Shown in pieces: positions 42,562 to 54,109 of a stretch of DNA of 64,000 bases (position 1 is its first letter; each line of letters starts with the position of its first letter). The notes beneath the pieces were generated by a model. That model did no database searches. It saw only the letters and a program-made list of their open reading frames with translations, and was not told the DNA's origin. The DNA comes from Miscanthus floridulus (Eukaryota; Streptophyta; Magnoliopsida; Poales; Poaceae). Both the position numbers and the translations under genes were made by a program. The stretch covers positions 116,284,123 to 116,348,122 of the forward strand of contig NC_089588.1 of NCBI RefSeq assembly GCF_019320115.1. The letters run 5' to 3'.

Positions 42562-45199
42562 TGTCACACCCAATTTTAAGGATAAAATTGAATGCACTAA
42601 CTCATGTGTGCCTAGGGATCAATTAGACACACAAGCTGACAAATTATAAGAGAGTATCATCACAATGTTTCTTACATCACGATAATAACAATACTTAGTC
42701 TTATACATCACAGCGGAAAATAAAAGATAACTCTCTCATGTGGAACACCATCACAGGGAAGGTCAACTGGTTGACCACAAGCCTAATAATCTTAAGGAAA
42801 TTCCTCATATCCGTTGTCATCTGTTACCCATCCAGGATTTTTATCCAAGTATAGCAATAAACAAGTGTAAGTACTTCCCATACTTAACAAGATAACATGG
42901 GGTTATGTAGCTAAAAAAGGACGACACTGGTTTACTGCAGTTAACACTTTTAGTAAGTCAGGATTTTATTACCAATTATTATCAAGTTATGCTCAAGCTC
43001 CCATTTGAACCCACTTAATCAGATATCAGCACCATTTGGATCATATCATCATAAACCATCATAACTGAACAACAATGAGTATCCAATTATTCTATGAGTT
43101 TTCTGGGCCGCTCGTGACCGTGAGCATGGCTGATATAATAGTTTGTAACCCTATGCAGAGGTGGTGCACATTCACCGTGAGTCGTGATTCCCATATGCCT
43201 AGGTTAATTACTCCCATGTCACTGCCAAGGTGAGCGGGCAGGGTACACTATGAAGCCATTTCATAGGTTTCTCTAACAAGTTAGGGCCGCTAGGTTTCCT
43301 CGGCAGGCAGATGTAGGAACCCCCCTTTCCTATGGCACATATCCATCGTGGCTATACACATAGGAACAGAGGCAGCCCTATACCCAATGTGGCAAGCCCC
43401 TTTTGCGCCATAAAGGTAACCTCTAACAAGCTAGAAAAGGTCCTATTACTAAGCTAAAGTCAGAGCCATATGACTCTCTGGGTTGCACTGTCAGTTCTAG
43501 CTTTTGCCGACAGATGAGTCCTTATGGAGGGCCGAGAGCAACATGATCAAAAGTCATTTGCACCTTCGCCCTATGGACCAGTTGTTATAAAACATGTTAT
43601 ACTTTTACTTCCATAGAACCATTCACCATCATGTAGATCATGTTCAGTTAGAGCACTAGCATTCTACCCATATGCAATTAACCCATAGGAGTCAAGGGAA
43701 CAAGTCATCAAGTGACTAGAATGTCCTTATGGTTATCAAAATTAGACACATGCACATGAGTAAATGATTAAAGTGAATAGGACATCAAGGTAGGCCCATG
43801 CTATACTTGCCTTGGTTCACAAACTCTTGCTGGTCCTGCTGGTCATCGAAGAACTCTTGATCTCCAACGTTCTCCTCACCGTCTGAACGCGACAAACACG
43901 GCAACATACAACATTCCACAGGCATTCATGCAAAGCAAACAATCCTATAGTTAGAACAGTACACCAATAGTATAGAAAACAAGATAAAATGTTTATGAAA
44001 ATAATCTATGTCTCGCTACGATCACGTCAACGCGAAGTTCACGAAAATCGGGGCTAAAACGCGAAAGTTATGAATTAAACGGTGTTTTCTATAGCACTTT
44101 ATGTAATTAAAACTAATCATGAAATTTAAAAGTTGCAAACTTGATTAATAGTGGTACTAGCATGTAGATTATGAAATTACGAAGCTAACGCAATTTGAAC
44201 GGATCAATTCGGAGCCAAAACGACGATTTTATAAGCAAAACGGTACAAATGGCATTTCTGTAAATACTGAAAACGTACTTTGGACTAAAACAGTTTAGTT
44301 TACGTTTTCAAAAGGGGAAAGCGTACTCAGGGAAATGCACTATGGACACCGGGTCCAATTTGCTGAAAACTGAGGGGTTCTTTAGCAAAACCACCCGCGA
44401 ATGGGTATCAGCCACTGGTGGCCGTCGGATTTGAAATGAACGGCCAGATCAGATCAGTGAGGGGGAGAGAGGAGGAGACACCGACCGGCACAGTGACTTC
44501 GGCGGCAAGCTCCATGGCCGGTGGCAAGGACTCGCCGGAGCGCGCGGTTCAGGGGCTAGGGGCCACGGTTCAGAGAACCAAGGGCACCGGGGAGTTGCGG
44601 AGGAGCAGGGGATCTTGGCTAGGCCTATACGGTGGCCGGAGAAGAGGACCGACACGGCGGTCGCCATGGCCGGTGAGCAAGAGCTCACGGGCGCACTCGT
44701 CTAAGGCACAAACGACCACGAAAACTCGAATAACCGCATGGGAAGAAAGAGGGGAGCATGGGGGTTCTCACTGTGGGGGAAAACGAGGATGGAGGCGGCT
44801 CGAGGATGATGGACGACGTGGATGGCGGACGACGGACCTCGGCATCGCGGCGGTTGTGTCTTCCGTGCACAGCGAGCGTGAAGGAGGGAGCTGGGGCAAT
44901 AGAGAGGGGCAACGACGGGCTCGGTGTCATTTTAAAGAGGCTAGGCGCGGGGAGGGGCGCTCCCACGACGCGAGGAGAGCGGGCGCAGGCCAGCAGTTAC
45001 CCCAGGTGCGTGCTGGCTATTGTGGAATGCGCCGAAGAAGGTGGGGGGAGGAGCTAACAAGCAGGGCCGGGATGTCAGCTCCTTATAATTGATTTTAATT
45101 TCCCAAAAATTATTAATTTTCTATATTTGAATGCACACTTAATAACATAATTAAATCAAAATTTTCTTATTTCAAAAGACTAAAATTTTGGGTGTTACA
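42562..45199 (-). repeat. LTR 1 of the Tekay array
   Basis: 2638 bp. It lacks about 290 bp that are present in the other copies (the equivalent of 53650-53938): 'gatgtcagct' is joined directly to 'ccttata' near 45080. The GC-rich segment 44420-45060 is the probable promoter/R region on the minus strand and gives spurious frames on both strands. Confidence 0.9.
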
Positions 45200-45226
45200 A
45201 TTCTACCCCCCTTAAGATGAATCTCG
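45200..45226 (-). promoter_or_regulatory. Polypurine tract of array unit 1
   Basis: On the minus strand the bases next to the 3' LTR read 'cttaaggggggtagaattg', a purine-rich tract ending at the LTR border; the same sequence with one extra G lies next to LTR 2 at 54060-54080. Confidence 0.7.
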
Positions 45227-45249
45227 TCCTTGAGATTCAGGTGATTGCT

Positions 45250-48200
45250 TACTCAAACAGTTAGTCATAAGTCTTTCTCAGATCCTCTTCTCTTTCCCAA
45301 GTAGCTTCATCCTCTGTATACCGATTCCACTGCACCTTGCACATCCTTATAGTTCAGCTTCTTGTAACTCTTTCGGCAGTTTCCAAAATCTTTATCGGAT
45401 ACTCTTCATATGTAAGATCTTCCTTAACAGCAAGTTCTTCCAAAAGAATCTGCTCTTCTGGTACCCTCAAACACTTTTTCAATTGGGAAACATGGAACAC
45501 ATCGTGCACACCTGACAAACTCTCAGGCAGTTCCAACTATAAGCTACTTCTCCACGTCTCTCTAGGATCTTAAAAGGTCCAATATACCTTGGTGCTAACT
45601 TTCCCTTCATATTGAATCTTTTCACACTTCTTATTGGCGACACCTTCAAGTACACATAATCACCAACTTCGAAAGTCAGCTCTCTTCTGCGAGTATCAGC
45701 GTAACTCTTCTGTCGGGACTGAGCCACTCTCAAGTTGTCTCTAATCATTCTCACTTGTTCTTCCACGTCTCTAAGGACATCGGGTCCAAACACTTGAGTT
45801 TCACCAGTCTAATTCCAGAACAACGGCGTTCTACATTTACGTCCATACAACGCCTCAAAAGGTGCCATCTTGAGACTCTTCTGGTAACTGTTGTTGTACA
45901 AGAACTCTATGTATGGCAGACTCTTATCCCAACTATCACCATACTGTAGTGCACAAGCTCTCAACATATCTTCCAAAATCTGGTTGATCCTTTCAGTCTG
46001 TCCATCAGTTTGCGGGTGGTAAGCAGAACTAAAATTCAACTTTGTCCCCAAAGATCTATGTACATTATGCCAGAATTGCGATGCAAACTGAGAGCCTCTA
46101 TCCGACACAATTTTCTTGGGAACACCATGTAAGCACACTATTCTTTCCAAGTACAACTCTGCTAGTCTTGCACCCGTATAGGTAGTCTTGACTGGTAAAA
46201 AGTGAGCAACCTTGGTGAGTCGATCCACTATTACCCATATTGAATCATAACCTCTTTGAGTGCAGGGCAAACCTACGATAAAATCCATACCAACTTCTTC
46301 CCATTTCCATTCAGGAATCTTCATTAGTTGTAGCAACCCTGGAGGTCTTTGACAAGTGTCACACAAGGCCACATACTCTGCCACATCTCTCTTCAAACCA
46401 TACCACCAATACTTCTCCTTGAGATCCAAATACATCTAGGTACTTCCGGGATGTATAGAATAAGCAGACTCATGGGCCTCTTGCAGAATTGCATCACGGA
46501 TAGCCTTCAATTCAGGTACACATATCCTTTTTCCGAACCAAAGAGTACCATTCTCATCCATCCTGAATCCTGGTGCCTTTCCAAGCACTACATTCTCCGC
46601 TATCTCTTTTAGTTTTTCATCCTCCAATTAACCTTTGCATATCTCTTGCTCCAATGTAGGCTCTATCACCAATTCCATTGCATTAGTGACAAAACTCAAG
46701 TTGAGATGCTCCATTTCAGCACACAACTCTGCTAACATAATTGTCATCCCAAGTCCATTAGCGTAGCTCTTCCTGCTAAGTGCATCAGCTACGACATTTG
46801 CTTTTCCTGGGTGATAATGCACTTCCAAGTCATAGTCTTTGATTAATTCCAACCAACGACATTGTCTCAGATTTAGATCTGATTGGGTAAAGATATACTT
46901 CAAACTCTTGTGATCCGTATAGATATCACTCTTATGCCCAATTAGATAATGTCTCCAGATTTTCAAAGCGTGAACCACAGCTGCCAATTCCAAGTCATGA
47001 GTAGGGTAATTCAACTCAAGCTTCCTCAGTTGTCTAGATGCATATGCCACCACTCTTCCTTCTTGCATAAGCACACATCCAAGACCCAAACAGGATGCAT
47101 CACAATAGATAGAGAAGTTCTTGCTTAAGTCGGGCAAAATCAATACTAGAGCTGTAGTCAATCTCTTCTTTAGCTCATCAAAGTTTGTCTGGCATTTATC
47201 TGACCATACATATTTAGCATTCTTTTCCAACAGAGCTGTCATAGGCTTGGCTATCTTGGAAAAACCTTCAATGAACCTCCTATAGTATCCAGCCAATCCC
47301 AAAAAGCTACGAATCTCACTTACAGTGGTTGGTGGTTTCCACTTCAATACATCTTGCACTTTGCCTGGATTCACTACTATTCCACCATTGGAGATAACAT
47401 GACCCAGAAAAGAGACTTCCTTCAACCAAAACTCACACTTGCTCCGCTTAGCGTATAACTTATGTTCTCTAAGCTTTTGCAAGACCAACCTTATATGTTC
47501 AGCATGTTCTTCTTCAGTCTTGGAGAATATCAGTATGTCATCAATGAATATCACCACAAATTTATCCAAAAACTCCATGAACACCTTATTCATCAGATAC
47601 ATGAAGTATGCAGGTGCATTGGTCAATCCAAAAGACATAACGGTATACTCATACAATCCATACCGTGTAGCGAATGCTGTCTTGGGTATGTTCGAGTTCT
47701 GAATCTTTAGCTGATGGTACCCTAAGCGGAGATCAATCTTGGAGAACACATGTGCTCCTCTCAACTGATCAAACAAATCATCTATCCTAGGCAAAGGGTA
47801 TTTATTCTTGATTGTAACCTCATTAAGTGAACGGTAATCCACACACATCCGTTGACTACCATCCTTCTTATCCACAAAGATCACAGGTGCCCCCCATGGG
47901 GAAGAACTAGGGCGTATGAAACCTTTTTCTTACAACTCTTTTAGTTGTTTCTTAAGCTCTTCTAATTCATTAACCCCCATTCTATATGGACGTTTAGCTA
48001 TTGGTGCAGTTCCAGGTAATAATTCAATAATGAATTCAATGTCTCGGTCAGGTGGCATACCTGGCAAGTCATTGGGGAAGACATCCGGGAACTCCTCCAT
48101 GACACGATCTTGTTCATTGGCTTCACCGTCCAACTGATTCACTGTGGCTGTAGGCTGAGCTTGCACTACCACTTCTACACAGATTCTATCTCCATTGAGT

Positions 48201-48540
48201 GATGTCATAACCACAGATTTCTCCTGATAGTGAATCACTGCCCGGTGTTGTTTCATCCAATCCATTCCCAGAATAAGATCAATTCCCGTTGTTCTCAACA
48301 CAATTGGTTTCACTTTGAAGTCTACCCCCTTAAGGAAATGCTAGTTGAGGGACTCCAATATGAAGCGGGCATACTACCTCCTGGTGAATTTACTAGTATG
48401 GGGTTTTTCATGGCACACAAAGGTATGATATGCATTCTAACAAAAGCTTGGGAAATAAAAGAATGCAAAGCACCAGAATCAAAAGTACTGTAGCAGAGAT
48501 AGAGTTGATGCTGAACGTACCCAACATGACCTCAGGCATC
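45250..48540 (-). pseudogene. Tekay unit 1 pol: protease, RT, RNase H, integrase, chromodomain
   Basis: Read on the minus strand: protease remnants (LILGMDWMKQHRAVIHY near 48265), RT ([19 protein letters not shown] near 47850; catalytic FIDDILIFS near 47545 intact), RNase H ([14 protein letters not shown] near 47110; [12 protein letters not shown]), integrase (CDTCQR zinc region, [32 protein letters not shown] with the D, D, E all present) and a chromodomain-like end (CKVQWNRYTEDEATWERE) near 45310. Stops occur at 47940, 46630-46628, 46438-46436 and 45811-45809, and a frameshift near 45540. Unit 2 has sense codons at three of these: Gln for 46628 and 45809, Lys for 46436. Confidence 0.9.
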
Positions 48541-49678
48541 TCCTGAGCTGCATCAGATGACACATAATTTACCTTCGCAGTGTGAGGTGGTCGGGCGTTG
48601 AACTTCTGATTGCCAGTCTGGTTCTGAGGTGCTTGTCGGTTCTGCTTCTTTGGACACTGATGAGCATAGTGACCTACTTCTCCATAGCGGTAGCATGCAT
48701 TGGGGTTATTGGGTGCACCACTCTTCACAGGGGCATTGTTGGATGGTCCCTAGCATGTTGCCGGATTGCCAGTCTGTTGCGGGGGACGCTGATTACCATA
48801 CTGTTGCTGGTACTGAGGGCGTTGCTAGAACTGATTACGTTGAGGATACTGACCATGGTTTCCCTGGTTAGATGGTCCTTGATTCCTTTGTAGAAAACCC
48901 TACAGGGGATATGCACGCGGCGAGTGTTACTTCCAGAAGCTTTCCCTTGAAGCCTCCTCTTCTTGGCTTCCATCTCTTTGCGCTTATCGTCGATCACAGT
49001 AGCGTGGTTCACTATTGACTGAAAGTTAGGGTAGGTGTTGGACATCAGCTGAAGCTGCAGTCCATCATAGAGTCCCTTGAGGAAACGGCGTTGCTTATCC
49101 TTGTCCTTAGCTACATCATTTGGAGCATAACGTGATAGTTGAGCAAACTTGTCACGATACTCCACCACAGTCATGGATCCTTGCTTGAGGGACCTGAATT
49201 CCTCCTGCTTCAATTCCACGAGTCCATCAGGGATATGATATGACCAGAAATTGTACTTGAATTCCTGCCAAGTGATAGCAGGAGCATTGTTGGGACGTCC
49301 ATACTGGAAAGAATCCCACCAATCCTGAGCTGCTCCCTGGAGTTGACCAGAAGCATACAACACCTTCTCAAGATCGTTGCATTGTGCTATGTTAAGTTGC
49401 TTCTATATAGCACGCAACCAATCATCTGCCTCCATAGGGTCTGAGGCATGAGTGAACACCAGTGGACGACCCTTCATAAACTCTCCATGCTTATCTCTGA
49501 CCTGAACAGGCGGTGGTCCTCTTGCAGGTTCATTGTCCAAGCGCTGCATCATAGCTTGCATCAACTGCGCTTGCATTCCCAATATTTGTTCCATGGTCAC
49601 AGGTGGCAGTGGTGGTGGATTTATGAGAGCATCATGCCCATGACCACGGCCTCTGCCTCTTCCTCCTCTTGCGGCCAT
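48408..49678 (-). pseudogene. Tekay unit 1 gag
   Basis: ATG at 49678-49676 (MAARGGRGRGRGHGHDALIN), an early Pro/Gln-rich part (TMEQILGMQAQLMQAMMQRL), TAG at 49405-49403, then the capsid domain (QLQGAAQDWWDSFQYGRP, FRSLKQGSMTVVEYRDKFAQ, RRFLKGLYDGLQLQL). A frameshift near 48900 separates it from the zinc knuckle near 48690, which reads CYRYGEVGHYAHQC: the second Cys is Tyr (TGT to TAT). Further TAGs near 48825 and 48750 sit in Gln-rich sequence; unit 2 has CAG at the first of these. Broken gene. Confidence 0.85.
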
Positions 49679-49719
49679 CTGTTTTTCAACAAATGCGCAA
49701 ATTTTAGAGATTTCCAAAT

Positions 49720-50364
49720 TATAGAGAGCTTACAAAGGATAAGAAACAATGCTGAGAATTTTTTGGACAAGATTCAAATTCAGCAGTTCAGTAAATCTGT
49801 TATAACTCGAGTTTCAGAGATCCAACAGAGGTGTACCAAGAACGGTTGGAAATCTTAGGAGATCAGCTACAACTTTAATTTAGATCACTTTTACAGATTC
49901 TGACATACACATGGTCAAAAATAGAGCTAAACCGAATCTGTTCTGGGTTCCAGTCTGTGCAGAAACCACAACTTGTGACAACTAGATCCCACAAACCTGA
50001 ACAGATATTGACGTGATTCCAGAGACATTTGAAAGATACAGAAGTCTAGTTATCTCCACAAAAATTTCAGAATTTTTAACAACCCAGATTTCGAGATACA
50101 ACATAAAGATCACAGGGTGCTCCAGAAAACAGTACAGCAGAGATAAGATAAAGCAAACCATCTGCATTAAGATTTCCTCTAAACTTAAGGTTCCAATCTA
50201 AGGAAGTTGTGGACATGCCCACAAACTTCCAACAAACAACCAAACTCCAAATCAATCAAGTTCACAAATTAAAACATCTAATCATCCAAGTTCACAAGAC
50301 CAAACAAGACTAAATATGAAACACGAACTAACGACGTGGTAATCTAAATGAAGGCACCTAACAC
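49720..50364. other. Leader between the extra ORF and gag of array unit 1
   Basis: AT-rich, no gene. Contains several 'ccagattc/ccagtctg' and 'ttccagag' motifs, without clear repeats or hairpins. Confidence 0.5.
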
Positions 50365-51138
50365 CTATGGAGTGGTGTCAATCATGGTGAACGACCGGCG
50401 CTTCTTCTTGTAGATCGATGGCTACCCAAGTTGAGCACGTAGTTCATCAACTTGCTTCTAGGGGTGTCTTTCGGCCCTTTGTGAAGCACGCAGTTCTCCT
50501 TTGACTTCTTCATCCACCCCCTGCATGGTATGGACATGTTGCATTGTTGCTTCAAGAGTTGGGTCACTCTCTGGTGGAGCCAAGACCTGCCAAACACCCT
50601 CATGATCATTGCGAGGAAGGAACCTGAAGTGATCCTCCCTCATGGCCTCAAAGCGACGACCATGGTAGTAGATGTAGGCGTCCTGCGCTGCATCTTCCAT
50701 TCCATCCAAGGCATGGGCCCTCCTAGCAGTGGCACGGTGGACAGTCTCCACCTCATGTCCATTCTTTATATCATTCCATGCAGTAACCACCAGCTCTACC
50801 TTCCAAAAGGTTGCCTCCAAAGGATGCTGGTACTCTGCACAATGATAGCCGATGGAGGCATGCAGATCGGGGTAGTAGTCGTCCAGCACATGGGTGAGGA
50901 GGGTGTGGTAGTAGGCCATCTCAGAGGCTGGCTTGAAGTAGTACTTGCACTTCCAGTCTATCTCCTCATCCACCACAGGGACAGCTAGGGATGGCGTAGG
51001 TGTAGGTGAAGTAGCCGATGACTCCTCAGGTGTAGCTACAACAGGATAGACCAGTGCGACAGCTAGAGTAGGAGCAGGTGCAGGTGTCGGGGTAGCCATC
51101 TCCTCATCGTCGGAGATGATCACAATCTCCTTCTCCAC
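50365..51138 (-). pseudogene. Extra ORF upstream of gag in array unit 1
   Basis: From ATG 51138 the frame gives MEKEIVIISDDEEMATPTPA, a Pro/Ala/Ser-rich stretch and a folded-looking domain: DWKCKYYFKPASEMAYYHTL, FWKVELVVTAWNDI, and DGMEDAAQDAYIYYHGRRFE near residues 140-165, then a coiled-coil tail. TAG at 50460-50458 and another near 50428 interrupt the tail, which ends YKKKRRSFTMIDTTP at TAG 50367-50365. It lies between primer site and gag, sense to gag-pol. A similar ORF lies in the Gypsy remnant at 25776-26748. The function is unknown; the domain shape (W-x-V-x-V strand followed by an Ala-rich helix) might be RNA-binding, but that is a guess. Confidence 0.65.
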
Positions 51139-51384
51139 CTATGGAGCACGTAGGGTGAACAGGGCACGATAGCCAGCAGTGCTGAGGCGGGCAATCTTCG
51201 GGTTATGAGACATCTATAGATTTAAAGTGAGATAGAATTAGAATCAACAATTTTATATAATAGATTAAGGTATGAAAAGCATAAATGTTTTAATAAAATA
51301 ACAAGAATAAGATAGTAAGCAAGAAACCATAGGAGCAAATATGCTAAAACGACCGTTTCTAACTAGGCTTGCGTTCTACAGTCA

Positions 51385-51404
51385 ACACGGCTCTGATAAG
51401 AATT
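51385..51404 (-). promoter_or_regulatory. Primer-binding site of array unit 1
   Basis: On the minus strand the bases adjoining LTR 2 read 'aattcttatcagagccgtg', close to the TGGTATCAGAGC site for initiator-Met tRNA. Confidence 0.65.
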
Positions 51405-54059
51405 TGTCACACCCAATTTTAAGGATAAAATTGAATGCACTAACTCATGTGTGCCCAGGGATCAATCACACATACAAGCTGACAAATTATAAGAGAGTAT
51501 CATCACAGTGTTTCTTACATCACGATAATAACAATACTTAGTCTTATACATCACAGCAGAAAATAAAAGATAACTCTCTCATGTGGAACACCATCACAGG
51601 GAAGGTCAACTGGTTGATCACAAGCCTAATAATCTTCAGGAAATTCCTCATACCCGTTGTCATCTGTTACCCATCCGGGATTTTTATCCAAATATAGCAA
51701 TAAACAAGTGTAAGTACTTCCCGTACTTAACAAGATAACATGCGGTTATGTAGCTCAAAAAGGACGACACTGGTTTACTACAGTTAGCACTTTTAGTAAG
51801 TCAGGATTTTATTACCAATTATTATCAAGTTATGCTCAAGCTCCCATTTGAACCCACTTAATCAGATATCAGCACCATTTGGATCATATCATCATAAACC
51901 ATCATAACTGAACACCAATGAGTATCCAATTATTCTGTGAGTTTTCCGGGCCGCTCGTGACCGTGAGCACGGCTGTTATAACAGTTTGTAACCCTCTGCA
52001 GAGGTGGTGCACATTCACCGTGAGTCATGATTCCCATATGCCTAGGTTAATTACTCCCATGTCACTGCCAAGGTGAGCGGGCAGGGTACACTATGAAACC
52101 ATTTCATAGGTTTCTCTAACAAGTTAGGGCCGCTAGGTTTCCTCGGCAGGCAGATGTAGGAACCCCCCCTTTCCTATGGCACATATCCATTGCGGCTATA
52201 CACATAGGAACAGAGGCAGCCCTATATCCAATGTGGCAAGCCCCTTTTGCGCCATAAAGGTAACCTCTAACAAGCTAGAAAAGGTCCTATTACTGAGCTA
52301 AAGTCAGAGCCATATGACTCTCTGGGTTGCACTGTCAGTCCCAGCTTTTGCCAACAGATGAGTCCTTAGGGAGGGCCGGGAGCAACATGATCAAAAGTCA
52401 TTTGCACCTTCGCCCTATAGATTAGTTGTTATAAATCATGTTATACTTTTAGTTCCATAGAACCATTCACCATCATGTAGATCATGTTCAGTTAGAGCAC
52501 TAGCAAAGCAAACAATCCTATAGTTAGAACAGTACACCAACAGTATAGAAAACAAGATAAAATGTTTATGAAAATAATCTACATCTCGCTACGATCATGT
52601 CAACGTGAAGTTCACAAAAATCGGGGCTAAAACGCGAAAGTTATGAATTAAACGGGGTTTTCTATAGCACTTTATGTAATTAGAACTAATCATGAAATTT
52701 AAAAGTTGCAAACTTGAATAACAGTGGTACTAGCACATAGATTATGAAATTACGAAGCTAACACAATTTGAATGGATCAATTCGGAGCCAAAACGACGAT
52801 TTTATAAGCAAAACAGTACAAATGGCATTTCTGTAAATACTGAAAACGTACTTTGGACTAAAACAGTTTAGTGTACGTTTTCAAAAGGGGAAAGCGTACT
52901 CAAGGAAATGCGCTATGGACTGCAGGTCCAATTTGCTAAAAACTGAGGTGTTCTTTAGCAAAACCAGCCGTGAAGGGGTATCAGCCACTGATGGCCGTCG
53001 GATTTGAAATGAACGGCCAGATCAGATAAGTGAGGGGGAGAGAGGAGACGCCGGCCGGCACAGTGACTCCGGTGACAAGCTACATGGCCGGCGGCAAGGA
53101 CTCGCCGGAACGTGTGGTTCAGGGGCTAGGGGCCACGGTTTGGAGAACCGAGGGCATCGGGGAGTTGCGGAGGAGCAGGGGATCTCGGCTAGGCCTATAT
53201 GGCGGCCGGAGAAGAGGGCCGACGCGGCGGTCGCCATGGCCGGTGAGCAAGAGCTCACGGGCGCACTCGTCTAAGGCACAAATGACCACAAAAACTCGAA
53301 TAACCGCACGGGAAGACAGAGGGGAGCACGAGGGTTCTCACCGCAGGGGGAAATGAGGACGGAGGCGGCTTGAGGACGATGGACGACGCGGATGGTGGAC
53401 GGCGGACCTCGGCATCGCGGCGGTTGTGTCTTCCGTGCACAGCGAGCGCGAAGGAGGGAGCGGGGGCAATAGAGAGGGGCAACAACGGGCTCGGTGCCGT
53501 TTTAAAGAGGCCAGGCATGGGGAGGGATGCTCCCACAACGTGAGGAGAGCGGGCGCAGGGCGGTAGTTGCTCCAGGCGCGTGCGGGCGGTTGTGGGACGC
53601 GCAGAAGAAGGTGGGGGGAGGTGCTAACAAGCGAGGCCAGGATGTCAGCTGCTGAAGAGGGAAGGAGGCATGGCGGCAGTTGCCTGGCCGAGATGGGCCG
53701 GCCCAGGAACAGGAGGAGGGCGAGCGGGCTGCGGGGAGGAAATGGGCCAGCAGCCGGCAGGAGAAAAAAGGCCTGCGGCCGAAAAAAGAGGGGAGAGAAA
53801 TGAAGAACCCTTTTTCTTTTTCTTTTTAGAGTTTTTCAAAAGTATTTTCAAATGGATTTGAATTCATTTGAACTTTGAATCAAGACAATTCATCACAAAA
53901 TAAATATGTGGCAGCATGTATGTATCAACATGTTTCTATTCCTTATATTTGATTTTAATTTCCCAAAAATTATTAATTTCCTATATTTGAATGCACACTT
54001 AATAACATAATTAAATCAAAATTTTCTTATTTCAAAAGATTGAAATTTTGGGCGTTACA
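51405..54059 (-). repeat. LTR 2 (shared middle LTR) of the Tekay array
   Basis: 2655 bp. It lacks the 271 bp equivalent of 43662-43932 of LTR 1; the joint near 52505 shows 'gca' microhomology. It serves as 5' LTR of unit 1 and 3' LTR of unit 2. Confidence 0.9.
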
Positions 54060-54109
54060 ATTCTACCCCCCCTTAAGATGAATCTCGTCCTCGAGATTCA
54101 GGTGATTGC

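Noticed and set aside
44418..45092. 224-codon plus-strand frame in LTR 1
   Set aside because: Antisense to the retrotransposon, in GC-rich LTR DNA. The corresponding frames in LTR 2 and LTR 3 are broken at different places.
51385..51404. tRNA-like sequence
   Set aside because: Only a short complement of the initiator-Met tRNA 3' end; it is a primer-binding site. No cloverleaf-forming tRNA gene was seen anywhere in the window.
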